DNA of 64,000 nucleotides from Polynucleobacter sp. MWH-Spelu-300-X4. GTDB lineage: Bacteria; Pseudomonadota; Gammaproteobacteria; Burkholderiales; Burkholderiaceae. Position 1 is the first letter of the stretch; every line of letters begins with the position of its first letter. The translations under genes were made by a program, and so were the position numbers. Below the pieces are notes generated by a model that worked only from the letters and a program-made list of their open reading frames with translations, searched no databases and was not told the origin of the DNA. Shown here one piece after another: positions 1 through 8,733 of the stretch. The DNA lies in assembly GCF_018687515.1 (NCBI RefSeq), contig NZ_CP061294.1:682001-746000 (forward strand), given 5' to 3'.

Positions 1-998
1 AAGAAGATGCTAAGAGTCATGGTGGTATGGCTGTGTTACTGATTACACATGACTTAAATATGGTGCGGCATTTTGCTTCTCGGGTAGGTGTCATGCACCA
101 AGGTAAGTTACTTGAGTGTCAGTCAACTGAGGAAATTTTTACGCATCCAGAGCATGCCTATACCGAGAGTTTAGTGAACAGTAGTCCTGCTCGAAGTGTT
201 GTGCCGGTCGTACCTATTGCACCTGTCTTATTAAAGGCTCAGGATATTTCCGTGGCATTTCCTAAAGCAGGGGGTTCTTGGGTTTCGGGAATTAAAAAAT
301 TTTTAAGGGGCTTACATGTTTCTGATTTATGGAAACGTGAGTATGACCCCATTGTTAAAAATGTTAGCTTGGAATTGCGCCAAGGTGAAACTTTGGGTGT
401 GATTGGCGAGTCAGGTTCTGGTAAATCAACTTTAGCGATGGCTTTATTGGATCTCTTAGGCCAAACAGGTGCAAAAGTGTCCGGTAGTGTCGAGGTATTG
501 GAGCATCCTTGGTTTGAGATGAGTAAGTCTCAGCAGCGTTCTTTGCGTTCGTCTTTTCAGGTCATTTTTCAGGATCCATTCGGATCCTTATCTCCTAGGA
601 TGACCGTTGGCCAGATTGTTGGGGAAGGTTTATCTTTACATCAGCCACACTTATCTTTAGATGCTAGAAAGCAGTTGGTTATTGATGCCTTGAAAGAGGT
701 TGGGTTGGATCGAACCGCATATAGTCGTTATCCCCATGAGTTTTCTGGTGGGCAGCGTCAGCGAATAGCGATTGCTCGAGCTTTGGTTTTAAAACCTCAA
801 GTTTTGGTGTTGGATGAGCCAACTTCAGCATTGGATGTCACGATTCAGAAGCAAATCTTGGCCTTATTGTCTGATTTGCAGAACAAATACAACATGGCTT
901 ATTTGTTAATTAGCCATGACTTAGAGGTTATTCATGCCATGGCGCACCGCATCATAACCTTAAAAAAAGGTAAACAAATCAAGCATCAAGAGCTCTAG
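1..998 (+). CDS. yejF: Peptide (microcin C-type) ABC transporter, duplicated ATPase, 3' part
   Basis: Cytoplasmic ATPase of an oligopeptide/microcin C-like importer that powers YejBE-type permeases. The gene is cut by the window start: codons are open from nt 3, and the ATG at 27 lies inside the first ATPase domain (a VLLITHDL switch region follows), so it is not the start. A complete second ATPase domain follows: Walker A GESGSGKST at nt 405-431, signature SGGQRQ near nt 744, Walker B VLVLDEPTSALD near nt 799, switch His in LLISHDLEVI. Two fused ATPases in one chain are typical of YejF rather than of separate DppD/DppF. The stop overlaps a small inverted repeat (997-1013). YejF is the best family; a glutathione or dipeptide transporter ATPase is the alternative. 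Confidence 0.85.
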   Translation, partial: EDAKSHGGMAVLLITHDLNMVRHFASRVGVMHQGKLLECQSTEEIFTHPEHAYTESLVNSSPARSVVPVVPIAPVLLKAQDISVAFPKAGGSWVSGIKKFLRGLHVSDLWKREYDPIVKNVSLELRQGETLGVIGESGSGKSTLAMALLDLLGQTGAKVSGSVEVLEHPWFEMSKSQQRSLRSSFQVIFQDPFGSLSPRMTVGQIVGEGLSLHQPHLSLDARKQLVIDALKEVGLDRTAYSRYPHEFSGGQRQRIAIARALVLKPQVLVLDEPTSALDVTIQKQILALLSDLQNKYNMAYLLISHDLEVIHAMAHRIITLKKGKQIKHQEL

Positions 999-1030
999 CC
1001 TAAGAATTAGGCTGATAAATGGGTTCAGGG

Positions 1031-1042
1031 TATAATGGACGG
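1031..1042 (+). promoter_or_regulatory. -10 element of a leaderless promoter for the NlpC/P60 gene
   Basis: A perfect TATAAT (1031-1036) is followed by 6 nt and then the ATG at 1043. No Shine-Dalgarno sequence fits between them, so transcription would begin on or next to the start codon. The -35 (TTAGGC, 1007-1012, 18-bp spacer) is weak. The same spacing recurs at seven other genes in this window. Confidence 0.6.
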
Positions 1043-1672
1043 ATGACTAAGATTCGTCACCAGCTTCTCGCTTTGCTAGTTGCTTACTCAGCGCTTTATG
1101 GCTCCTACGCCATGGCGCAGTCTATTGCCGAGCCTGAAATAGCTACTGAAACAGTTGGTAGCAAATTTACTAGCGCAGCTAGTCAATTAGCTAATACTGT
1201 AACTAGCTCTGTAGTGGGCGGGACAGAGGGTCTCATTGATAATGCGATGCAGTTAATTGGCGTGCGTTATCGTTGGGGTGGTAATACACCTAAGAGTGGC
1301 TTGGATTGCAGTGGATTTGTGCGTTATGTATTTAACGATACTTTTGGCTTCTTGTTGCCACGTAAGTCTGCACAAATGAGTCAAGTAGGTTTAGAGGTTA
1401 ACAAGGAACAATTAAAGCCTGGTGATTTGGTATTTTTTAATACGATGCGCCATGCTTTTTCTCACGTAGGTATTTACGTGGGCGATAACAAGTTTATCCA
1501 TGCCCCATCTAGAGGTAAGTCGATTCGTGTTGATGATATGACTAAGGCTTACTGGGTAAAACGCTATGATGGCGCTCGTCGTTTGGATGGCTCAGATGCT
1601 ATGACTGAAGAACAGCGTCAACAATTACTTTTGGATTACCAAGAGCGTATTGAGAAGAGCGGTCGCCTTTAA
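1043..1672 (+). CDS. NlpC/P60 family C40 peptidase (peptidoglycan hydrolase)
   Basis: Exported cell-wall hydrolase, expected to cleave gamma-D-glutamyl-diaminopimelate bonds in stem peptides. From the ATG at 1043 a classic signal peptide follows (MTKIRHQ, hydrophobic core, cut near AMAQ). The upstream ATG at 1019 would prepend eight polar residues and overlap the -10 hexamer, so 1043 is preferred. The NlpC/P60 core runs from about residue 70: YRWGGNTPKSGLDCSGF with catalytic Cys89, then SHVGIYVGD with the catalytic His. A second, lipoprotein paralogue lies at 35279-35833. It stands alone, closed by a bidirectional terminator at 1701-1727. Confidence 0.9.
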   Translation: MTKIRHQLLALLVAYSALYGSYAMAQSIAEPEIATETVGSKFTSAASQLANTVTSSVVGGTEGLIDNAMQLIGVRYRWGGNTPKSGLDCSGFVRYVFNDTFGFLLPRKSAQMSQVGLEVNKEQLKPGDLVFFNTMRHAFSHVGIYVGDNKFIHAPSRGKSIRVDDMTKAYWVKRYDGARRLDGSDAMTEEQRQQLLLDYQERIEKSGRL

Positions 1673-1700
1673 AAGATTTAAAGCAAAGACTTAAGAACAC

Positions 1701-1727
1701 AAAAAGCCAGGTGATGCCTGGCTTTTT
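1701..1727. terminator. Bidirectional intrinsic terminator between convergent genes
   Basis: An 11-bp stem, AAAAAGCCAGG (1701-1711) with CCTGGCTTTTT (1717-1727), around a 5-nt loop. The A-run on the left and T-run on the right let it act for both the NlpC gene and the convergent patatin gene. Confidence 0.9.
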
Positions 1728-2653
1728 TATTTCATGCCGAGTCTGTACTTAATTTGACTCATTTGAGCCATCGCAGCTTCTTCACCAGCAAGAATGGCGG
1801 CATTCCGCGATTTGAAATCGGTACCTTTCATGGTGCCTAATTGCGGGCGGACTACTACTTGAGCATTTTCTAGTTCAAAGTGGTTAATGCTTTGACCCAT
1901 GATAGAGGTGGTTTGTAATAAAACACCCAATGTGCCACTGGTATCTTGTGTGCTGGGTTCTGTTGAGATATTTACAGCAATAACAAAATCAGCCCCCATT
2001 TGTTTGGCATAACGGACTGGTACGGGCGATACCAAGCCACCATCGACATATTCACGGCCATTGATGACGCTTGGTTGGAAAACGCCTGGGACGCTGCAAG
2101 AGGCGCGTACAGCCTGACCCGTATCACCTCGTTGGAAGAGGATACCGGCACCTGTTTGTAAATCGGTTGCAACAATGCCAAGGGGTATGGGCATATTTTC
2201 AATACGTTGATTTTTAACAAGGCGATTAACAGTTGATTGCAATGCATCACCTTTGATCATTCCACCAAATTTCCCGGAAAAAGGTAGAGCCCAGTCAGTA
2301 ATCGAGGCTTCATCCAAGGTGAGTGCCATGCGATTTAATTCGGTACCAGGATTACCTGATGCGTATAAGGCTGCTATGACGCTGCCCGCGCTCGTGCCAA
2401 CCACTAGGTCAGGTTTAATGCCTTGAGCTTCAAGAGCCTTAATAACGCCAATGTGTGCAAATCCTCTGGCAGCCCCGCCACCAAGGGCTAAACCAATTTT
2501 TGGTTTTTTGCTGCCAAAGCTTGAGCAACCGCCTAAAAGTGATAGGCTTAATACACCGGTTCCCGCCATGGTTAAAAAACTTCTGCGGGAAGTGTGGTAA
2601 TCTATTTGAGAATCGTTCTCATTAATATTGTTGTGAAGGTGTTTCTTTAGCAT
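1727..2653 (-). CDS. Patatin-like phospholipase, predicted Tat-exported lipoprotein
   Basis: Serine acyl hydrolase of the patatin/RssA family, probably acting on phospholipids at the periplasmic face. The fold is visible as the oxyanion motif GGGAARG, nucleophile elbow GTSAG, and the catalytic-dyad Asp in YVDGG. The N-terminus holds SRRSFL, a twin-arginine motif, followed by a hydrophobic segment ending in the lipobox LLGGC, so export by Tat and lipidation are predicted. No alternative start keeps the RR motif, so the ATG at 2653 is taken, although its start codon overlaps that of the divergent iron-binding gene and no Shine-Dalgarno is seen. Substrate unknown. Confidence 0.85.
   Translation of the reverse strand: MLKKHLHNNINENDSQIDYHTSRRSFLTMAGTGVLSLSLLGGCSSFGSKKPKIGLALGGGAARGFAHIGVIKALEAQGIKPDLVVGTSAGSVIAALYASGNPGTELNRMALTLDEASITDWALPFSGKFGGMIKGDALQSTVNRLVKNQRIENMPIPLGIVATDLQTGAGILFQRGDTGQAVRASCSVPGVFQPSVINGREYVDGGLVSPVPVRYAKQMGADFVIAVNISTEPSTQDTSGTLGVLLQTTSIMGQSINHFELENAQVVVRPQLGTMKGTDFKSRNAAILAGEEAAMAQMSQIKYRLGMK
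2607..2621. promoter_or_regulatory. Fur box upstream of the Fe3+-binding protein gene
   Basis: TGAGAATCGTTCTCA is a 7-1-7 near-perfect inverted repeat matching the core of the Fur operator (TGATAAT-N-ATTATCA type). It lies 30 nt before the ATG at 2652 of an iron-binding protein. It also falls within codons 11-16 of the divergent patatin gene, so Fur could affect both. Confidence 0.75.
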
Positions 2654-3710
2654 GCAGTCTATTAAAAAATCAAAAGTAATGGTTGTGGCAGCTTTTTCAA
2701 TTATGAGCTGTTGTTTGTCTATGTCAGCATTATCTCAGTCTTCTCAAGTTTTGAATTTGTACTCTGCAAGGCATTACCAAACTGATGAAGCTTTATATGC
2801 AAACTTTACTAAGCAAACAGGTATCAAGATCAACCGTATTGAGGCTGATGACAATGCTCTTTTTGAGAGATTGCGTAGCGAAGGTAAGAGTAGTCCAGCG
2901 GATGTTATTTTGATGGTAGATGCCGCAAGATTGTGGCGCGCAGAAATTGAAGGCTTGTTTCAGCCTATTCAATCTAAGGTTCTAGAGACACGTATTCCTA
3001 AGAATTTGCGCTCAGGTGATGTGGGGCAAGGTAGCCAATGGTTTGGTTTCTCCACAAGAGCTCGGATGATTGTTTATAACAAAGCTGCTGTTAAACCTAC
3101 TGATGTTGATACCTATGAAAAATTAGCGGATCCAGTCAATAAAGGAAGAGTTTGTACCCGTTCAGGCTCTCATCCCTATATGTTGTCTTTGATTGGGGCT
3201 ATGGTTGAGCGAAGTGGTGAGGCTAAAGCAGAGGCTTGGGCTAAGGGTATGGTGGCCAACATGGCTAGAGCGCCTAAGGGTGGTGATACGGATCAGATTA
3301 AAGGTGTTGCTTCTGGTGAGTGCGGTGTCGCTTTGACGAATTCTTATTATTTAGCGCGCATCATGCGTTCTGATAAACCAGAAGATCGCCAAATTATTTC
3401 TAAGATAGGTTTTGTTTGGCCTAATCAGGCAGGATCTGGGACTCATATGAATGTGGCTGGTGGTGCGGTGGCGAAAAATGCCCCCAATAAGGCAGCCGCC
3501 ATTAAGTTTTTAGAGTATTTAGCAAGTGATCAAGCGCAACAATATTTTGCGGATGGCAATAATGAATGGCCAGCTGTACCTTCTGTTAAGACTAATAATG
3601 AGGCTTTGAAGCAGTGGGGTAGCTTTAAGAAAGAGAATATTTCTATAGCTGCTATTGGTAAAAATCAAATTTATGCGCAAAAAATTCTCGATAGAGTTTC
3701 CTATCGCTAG
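2652..3710 (+). CDS. fbpA: Fe3+ ABC transporter periplasmic substrate-binding protein
   Basis: Periplasmic ferric-iron-binding protein of the FbpA/FutA/IdiA family that delivers Fe3+ to an inner-membrane ABC permease. It has a signal peptide (positive KKSK start, hydrophobic core, cut near ALSQ), then NLYSARHYQTDEALY typical of the family and the paired tyrosines of SYYLAR that ligate iron. Its length of 352 residues is usual. A Fur box precedes it, and AAGGTG at 2636-2641 could serve as ribosome binding site. No permease or ATPase gene follows, so this binding protein must work with a transporter encoded elsewhere. The gene symbol is by family, not proven orthology. Confidence 0.88.
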   Translation: MQSIKKSKVMVVAAFSIMSCCLSMSALSQSSQVLNLYSARHYQTDEALYANFTKQTGIKINRIEADDNALFERLRSEGKSSPADVILMVDAARLWRAEIEGLFQPIQSKVLETRIPKNLRSGDVGQGSQWFGFSTRARMIVYNKAAVKPTDVDTYEKLADPVNKGRVCTRSGSHPYMLSLIGAMVERSGEAKAEAWAKGMVANMARAPKGGDTDQIKGVASGECGVALTNSYYLARIMRSDKPEDRQIISKIGFVWPNQAGSGTHMNVAGGAVAKNAPNKAAAIKFLEYLASDQAQQYFADGNNEWPAVPSVKTNNEALKQWGSFKKENISIAAIGKNQIYAQKILDRVSYR

Positions 3711-3737
3711 AAAGAAAGCCTAGAATCTCAGGCTTAA

Positions 3738-6215
3738 ATGAACGTATCGCCTGAGATTTCTCCTGCTATTAAAGATAACTGTTACCACTGTGGTGGCGAG
3801 TTACCTATTCATACGCCTTATAGCGCTGATCTAAAGGGTCAGCTTCGCTATTTTTGTTGTGCTGGTTGTTTGGCGATTGCGCAGACTATTCATGGTCAAG
3901 GGTTAGATGCCTTTTATGCGCGGCGAGTTCCTCTTGGCGGGAAGCCTGATAATCTTAAAGGGCTTAGCAGCGAGATTCCTGATCAGCTTTTAGCCTACGA
4001 TGACCCGCTTTTGTTGGATCGGTTTACTAGACCTGTAGCTAATCGGGATCATCAAGCGAGATGCCTTGAAACAACTTTGCGGTTGGAAAAGATTCGGTGT
4101 GCGGCTTGTGTTTGGTTAAACGAGCAGCATCTAAAAAGAATCCCCGGTGTGACAGATGTTCAAATTAATTATGTGACGCAGCGTGCCACGGTTCAGTTTG
4201 ACCCTGAAGTTGTTACGCTTTCTAAAATTTTGCATGCAGTAGAGCAGATTGGTTATGAAGCTTGGCCTTTTGAGCCATCCATGGCCGCTGATATTGCAAA
4301 GAAGGAACGACATCAGTTGTTGATGCGTTTGGGCGTTGCAATGCTAGGCATGATGCAAGTCATGATGTATGCATGGCCAACTTATACTGGCGCAGAAGAC
4401 TTGTTGGTAGAGCACTCCTTATTGTTAGGCTGGACAAGTTGGGCGTTAACAGTACCTGTGGTTGTTTATTCTGCTGGTCCGATGTTTGTGGCAGCGTGGC
4501 ATAGTATTCGATCGTTTAGGCAAACTGGTATGTTAGGCATGGATGTGCCTGTCACGCTGGCTGTGGCGCTTGCTTTTTTAGCTGGCACAATTAGTTTGGT
4601 AACAGGCCTGAGTCAAAGTTACTTTGATTCGATTACGATGTTTGTGGCATTTTTGTTAGGCGCTCGTTATTTAGAGTTATTGGCTAGACAAGATGCACAA
4701 GGTGGCGCTGAGGCGCTAGCTAAACAACTGCCCGCAACTTGTGAGCGTATTGAAGATTACCCAGGCAGCTTATCTAAGTCTATTCCGGTGATACGTTGTG
4801 CAGTGGGGGATGTTTTACGCATTTCTCCTGGAGAAATTATTCCAGTTGATGGTGAGTTGTTATCAGGGCAAGCAAGTCTTGATGAGTCTTTATTGACTGG
4901 TGAAAGCAGACCCGTTGCTAAAAAAGTTTCTGATGTCTTGTATGCCGGTAGTCACAATATTGTGAGTCCAATTCTGATGCGCGTGACAGCGATTGGTCAG
5001 GCGACAAGAATTGCAGGCATTGCCGCTTTATTAGATAAAGCACTTCACGCTAAACCTCAATTAGTAGGATTGGCTGAAAAATGGGCGGGTTATTTTGTAG
5101 TGTTTTTAATGAGCGCTGCTTTATTAACAGGAATTGCTTGGTTTTTTTTGGATGCTAGTAGAGCATGGGAGGTGGCGGTAGCCGTGTTGGTCGCCAGTTG
5201 TCCATGCGCTTTGTCTTTGGCCACTCCGGCAGCAATGGCGGCCGCGCAAGGTGCTGTAACAAGGTTAGGGTTGTTGGTGGTCAGAGGTCATGCCATGGAG
5301 GTGTTGGCTCAATCAACAGATTTGGTCTTAGATAAGACCGGCACCTTAACTATTGGAAGGCCAGAGTTAAAGGAAGTGTTGCACATCAGGGATGGTTTTA
5401 CTAAGGAAGATGTTTTAGGTATTGCTTCTGCGATGGAGGTCGGGCAAAAACATCCCCTAGCGTTGGCTATTCTGGATGCGACTGAGCGCTTATCTATCAA
5501 GCCTTTTAATTTGCCGCAAGCACCTATCAGCGAATTGGGTAAGGGTTTAGAGTCTGGTGAATATCGCTTGGGTAGTTATCGTTGGGCGGGTGTTAGTGAT
5601 GTAGCTGTTCCAAAAACTTACGAGCAAGCGAGCTTAGTTTATTTGAGTGATGCTAATGGATTATTGGCAGTGTTTGCGTTATCGGATCAGCCTCGCGATG
5701 GCGCCAAAGAATTTATTAGCGCAGCTAAGAAAAAAGGCATTCGCGTTCATTTGCTTTCTGGCGATGATGAGGCAACGGTAGCATGGTGGGCTCATTATTT
5801 TGGCATTAAAGATTTTGTTGGCGGGGCTTTGCCAGAGGATAAATATGCCTTTATTCAAAAACTACAGGTAGCAGGTAAAACTGTTTGGGCAGTAGGTGAT
5901 GGCGTGAATGATGCGCCATTTTTGGCTAAGGCAGATATTTCAATTGCCGTAGGTGGTGGGGCGCCTTTAGCTCAAGCAGGAGCTGATGCTGTATTAACTT
6001 CTGAATCTTTAAAAACTTTGTCTCAAGCACTCGTTATTTCCACTAAAGCTCAAGTTATCATGCGGCAAAATTTAATTTGGGCGTTTATTTATAACGTGGT
6101 GGCTATTCCTGTTGCCATGATGGGGTTGGTAAACCCATGGATTGCCGGTATCGGCATGTCTTTATCTTCTCTGGCTGTTACTTTGAATGCTTGGCGCCTT
6201 CGGAAAGTTAGTTGA
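3738..6215 (+). CDS. ccoI: Copper-transporting P1B-type ATPase for cbb3 oxidase assembly
   Basis: Inner-membrane Cu+ exporter (CcoI/FixI) needed to metallate the CcoN subunit of cbb3 oxidase. An N-terminal Cys-rich metal-binding region (CYHCGGELP, then FCCAGCLAIAQ) is specific to this subfamily. An HMA domain with CAAC (Cys121, Cys124), membrane metal site CPC (488-490), phosphorylation motif DKTGT with Asp532, and hinge GDGVNDAPF follow. At 825 residues the length is usual. It heads a ccoI-ccoS pair upstream of ccoNOQPG. There is no Shine-Dalgarno: TAGAAT at 3721-3726 sits 11 nt before the ATG inside a small hairpin (3716-3735), so an almost leaderless start is possible. Confidence 0.95.
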   Translation: MNVSPEISPAIKDNCYHCGGELPIHTPYSADLKGQLRYFCCAGCLAIAQTIHGQGLDAFYARRVPLGGKPDNLKGLSSEIPDQLLAYDDPLLLDRFTRPVANRDHQARCLETTLRLEKIRCAACVWLNEQHLKRIPGVTDVQINYVTQRATVQFDPEVVTLSKILHAVEQIGYEAWPFEPSMAADIAKKERHQLLMRLGVAMLGMMQVMMYAWPTYTGAEDLLVEHSLLLGWTSWALTVPVVVYSAGPMFVAAWHSIRSFRQTGMLGMDVPVTLAVALAFLAGTISLVTGLSQSYFDSITMFVAFLLGARYLELLARQDAQGGAEALAKQLPATCERIEDYPGSLSKSIPVIRCAVGDVLRISPGEIIPVDGELLSGQASLDESLLTGESRPVAKKVSDVLYAGSHNIVSPILMRVTAIGQATRIAGIAALLDKALHAKPQLVGLAEKWAGYFVVFLMSAALLTGIAWFFLDASRAWEVAVAVLVASCPCALSLATPAAMAAAQGAVTRLGLLVVRGHAMEVLAQSTDLVLDKTGTLTIGRPELKEVLHIRDGFTKEDVLGIASAMEVGQKHPLALAILDATERLSIKPFNLPQAPISELGKGLESGEYRLGSYRWAGVSDVAVPKTYEQASLVYLSDANGLLAVFALSDQPRDGAKEFISAAKKKGIRVHLLSGDDEATVAWWAHYFGIKDFVGGALPEDKYAFIQKLQVAGKTVWAVGDGVNDAPFLAKADISIAVGGGAPLAQAGADAVLTSESLKTLSQALVISTKAQVIMRQNLIWAFIYNVVAIPVAMMGLVNPWIAGIGMSLSSLAVTLNAWRLRKVS

Positions 6216-6285
6216 TTAATCAGTAAAAGATGAGCGCTGGCTGAAATTAATGTTTTTTACTAATTAATATGAGGCAATCCTAGGC

Positions 6286-6297
6286 TAGACTGTTGGT
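6286..6297 (+). promoter_or_regulatory. -10-like element 6 nt before the ccoS start
   Basis: TAGACT (6286-6291) plus exactly 6 nt leads to the ATG at 6298, with no Shine-Dalgarno in between. This suggests a leaderless ccoS transcript. No good -35 is visible. Confidence 0.45.
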
Positions 6298-6480
6298 ATG
6301 GAAAGTCTTTATCTTTTAATACCAATGTCACTTGTTGTGGTGGCATTTATCGTTTTAATTCTTTATTGGTCCGTTAAAAGCGGTCAATTTGAGGATTTAG
6401 AGGGGCCCGGTCATGCCATTTTGATGGATGATGATGCGCCAGAGTCTAAATCCACCTCAGATTCAGTCAAAAAACAGTAA
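6298..6480 (+). CDS. ccoS: cbb3-type cytochrome oxidase assembly protein CcoS
   Basis: Small membrane protein (60 aa) of the CcoS family, required in other bacteria for inserting haem and copper cofactors into cbb3 oxidase. One N-terminal transmembrane helix (about residues 5-25) is followed by WSVKSGQFEDLEGPGHAIL, the family hallmark around the conserved SGQFEDLE. The acidic, polar tail is cytoplasmic. It lies 82 nt after ccoI and just upstream of the FNR-controlled ccoN promoter, so it is transcribed separately from ccoNOQPG or reads into it. Confidence 0.93.
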   Translation: MESLYLLIPMSLVVVAFIVLILYWSVKSGQFEDLEGPGHAILMDDDAPESKSTSDSVKKQ

Positions 6481-6514
6481 TAAATCCAATAAAAACAAAC
6501 TCTCCCGAAAAAAC

Positions 6515-6528
6515 TTGACCTATGTCAA
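6515..6528 (+). promoter_or_regulatory. FNR/ANR box of the ccoNOQPG operon
   Basis: TTGACCTATGTCAA is TTGAC-N4-GTCAA, an inverted repeat of the FNR family type. Its centre (6521.5) is 41.5 nt upstream of the start predicted from GATAAT at 6551-6556, the class II activator geometry. An FNR gene is encoded at 11802-12581. Confidence 0.85.
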
Positions 6529-6550
6529 ACCCATTTCATGATGGCAGTTT

Positions 6551-6556
6551 GATAAT
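6551..6556 (+). promoter_or_regulatory. -10 hexamer of the FNR-dependent ccoN promoter
   Basis: GATAAT lies 22 nt after the FNR box. The implied transcription start near 6563 leaves a 37-nt leader containing AAGGGAGA, the ribosome binding site of ccoN. Confidence 0.7.
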
Positions 6557-6599
6557 CGTGGTGGGATAAATCGGCCAAAAGGCTAGTAAGGGAGAAACC

Positions 6600-8039
6600 A
6601 TGGGACTTACCGTGGGTAACAATGAAAACACCTTTAATTACAAGGTGGTTCGCCAATTTGCTTTAGTAACCGTGCTTTGGGGCATTGTGGGCATGTTGGT
6701 AGGTGTGATTTTGGCTGCGCAGTTAATTTGGCCTGATATCACATTTAATATTCCGTTTTTGAGCTATGGACGTTTGCGTCCGTTACACACGAATGCGGTT
6801 ATTTTCGCGTTTGGTGGTAGTGCTCTATTTGCGACTTCCTACTACATTGTGCAGCGCACGTGTCAGGTGAGGTTGTTCTGCGATAAGCTAGCAGCTTTCA
6901 CCTTTTGGGGCTGGCAGGCAGTCATTGTTGCTGCAGCTGTTACCTTGCCATTAGGTATTACAGCTTCTAAAGAGTATGCCGAGTTAGAGTGGCCGATTGA
7001 TATTTTAATTACAGTGGTATGGGTGGCTTATGCAATTGTGTTTTTTGGCACATTGATTAAGCGTAAGACAAAACATATCTACGTATCTAACTGGTTCTTT
7101 GGGGCTTATATTTTGACAATTGCGATGTTGCATATTGTTAACAATATCGAAATGCCAGCTAGTTTGTGGAAATCATATTCAGCCTATGCTGGCGCTCAAG
7201 ATGCGATGATCCAGTGGTGGTATGGACACAATGCGGTAGGTTTCTTCCTAACAACAAGCTTCTTGGGCATGATGTACTACTTCATTCCTAAACAAGCTGA
7301 GCGTCCAATTTACTCATATCGTTTATCGATTGTTCACTTCTGGGCGTTGAACTTTACATACATGTGGGCTGGTCCTCACCACTTGCAACATACTGCATTA
7401 CCTGACTGGACTCAGTCTTTAGGTATGGTGTTCTCATTGATCCTATTGGCGCCATCTTGGGGCGGTATGATTAACGGCATCATGACTTTATCTGGCGCAT
7501 GGCATAAGCTACGCCGCGATCCTATTTTGAAGTTCTTGATTACAGCATTGTCTTTCTACGGTATGTCTACGTTTGAAGGTTCGATGATGTCTATTAAGAC
7601 TGTTAACAGCTTATCTCACTACACAGACTGGACCATTGGTCACGTTCACTCAGGTGCTTTAGGTTGGGTAGCCATGATCACGATTGGTTCTATGTACTAC
7701 TTGATTCCACGCCTTGTGGGTGAAAAAGAGATGTACAGCACAAAACTCATTGAATTGCATTTCTGGATTTCTACGATTGGCGTGGTGCTTTACATCGCCG
7801 CTATGTGGATTGCCGGTGTGATGCAAGGTTTGATGTGGAGAGCATTCCAGCCTGATGGCACATTGACATACAGCTTTGTTGAGTCAGTAAAAGCAACCTA
7901 TCCGTTCTATGTGATTCGTTTGTTGGGTGGTTTCTGTTACTTCACAGGTATGTTTGTGATGGCATATAACGTTTATAAAACTGTTTGGGGTAAGACATTT
8001 ATTGAAGCTCCAATCCCTGCAGTTCAGGCAAACCACTAA
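6600..8039 (+). CDS. ccoN: cbb3-type cytochrome c oxidase subunit I
   Basis: Catalytic subunit of the high-affinity terminal oxidase: reduces O2 to water at the haem b3-CuB centre and pumps protons across the inner membrane. It has twelve hydrophobic segments. The expected metal-ligand histidines are visible in RPLHTNAV (low-spin haem), [10 protein letters not shown] and GPHHLQHT (CuB), and [12 protein letters not shown] (haems). At 479 residues the length is usual. The start at 6600 follows an AAGGGAGA Shine-Dalgarno. First gene of ccoN-ccoO-ccoQ-ccoP-ccoG under the FNR box at 6515-6528, so expression should rise at low oxygen. Confidence 0.98.
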   Translation: MGLTVGNNENTFNYKVVRQFALVTVLWGIVGMLVGVILAAQLIWPDITFNIPFLSYGRLRPLHTNAVIFAFGGSALFATSYYIVQRTCQVRLFCDKLAAFTFWGWQAVIVAAAVTLPLGITASKEYAELEWPIDILITVVWVAYAIVFFGTLIKRKTKHIYVSNWFFGAYILTIAMLHIVNNIEMPASLWKSYSAYAGAQDAMIQWWYGHNAVGFFLTTSFLGMMYYFIPKQAERPIYSYRLSIVHFWALNFTYMWAGPHHLQHTALPDWTQSLGMVFSLILLAPSWGGMINGIMTLSGAWHKLRRDPILKFLITALSFYGMSTFEGSMMSIKTVNSLSHYTDWTIGHVHSGALGWVAMITIGSMYYLIPRLVGEKEMYSTKLIELHFWISTIGVVLYIAAMWIAGVMQGLMWRAFQPDGTLTYSFVESVKATYPFYVIRLLGGFCYFTGMFVMAYNVYKTVWGKTFIEAPIPAVQANH

Positions 8040-8056
8040 GCGAAGGAGAGAAAAAC

Positions 8057-8716
8057 ATGTCTGATCAAAATCATAAATTCTTCTCCCACGCTACGCTTGA
8101 GCGTAATGCTGGTTGGTTGATTATTACCACTATTTTCGTGGTGGCAATTGCTGGATTGGTGCAAATCGTGCCATTGTTTTTCCAACACTCAACCACCGAG
8201 CCTTCTCCTGGAGTGACGCCATATTCAGCTTTACGTTTAGCTGGTCGTGACATCTATCAACGTGAAGGTTGTTTGGGTTGTCATTCACAACAAATTCGTA
8301 CTTTGCGTTCTGAAACTGAGCGTTATGGCCCTTATTCATTGGCTGGCGAATCTGTTTACGACCACCCATTTTTCTGGGGTTCAAAACGTACAGGTCCTGA
8401 TTTGGCTCGTGTAGGTGAGCGTTATTCTGATGATTGGCACCGCATTCATTTGCGTAATCCACGTGACGTGGTCCCTGAATCAAATATGCCTGCTTATTCT
8501 TGGTTGCAAAAAAATCCAGCGACTAATGTTGGGGATATTTCTGCTCACATGAGAGCTTTGCAACGTTTGGGTGTGCCATATACGGAAGAACAAATTGCTA
8601 ATGGCCCTAAAGAGTTAGAAGGTAAAACCGAAGAGGACGCGTTGATTGCTTATTTGCAAGGTTTAGGTACTAACCGTCGTGCAGTTCAACCGGCTAAAGC
8701 TGCGGCTAGCAATTAA
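8057..8716 (+). CDS. ccoO: cbb3-type cytochrome c oxidase subunit II (mono-haem)
   Basis: Membrane-anchored c-type cytochrome that passes electrons from CcoP to CcoN. One N-terminal transmembrane helix (about residues 18-38) precedes a periplasmic cytochrome domain with the haem motif CLGCH in [12 protein letters not shown] distal Met in [10 protein letters not shown] is the likely sixth ligand. It has 219 residues. AAGGAGAG lies just upstream, 17 nt after ccoN, in the same operon. Confidence 0.97.
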   Translation: MSDQNHKFFSHATLERNAGWLIITTIFVVAIAGLVQIVPLFFQHSTTEPSPGVTPYSALRLAGRDIYQREGCLGCHSQQIRTLRSETERYGPYSLAGESVYDHPFFWGSKRTGPDLARVGERYSDDWHRIHLRNPRDVVPESNMPAYSWLQKNPATNVGDISAHMRALQRLGVPYTEEQIANGPKELEGKTEEDALIAYLQGLGTNRRAVQPAKAAASN

Positions 8717-8733
8717 TTAATAGCAGAGGTTAT

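Noticed and set aside
998..1013. Perfect 7-bp inverted repeat AGCCTAA-GAA-TTAGGCT after yejF as a terminator
   Set aside because: No T-run follows, the loop is only 3 nt, and the repeat overlaps the stop codon. Kept only as context.
6212..6222. TTGATTAATCA at the ccoI stop as an FNR box
   Set aside because: The half sites overlap with only 1-2 nt between them; FNR boxes need a 4-nt spacer in a 14-bp site.
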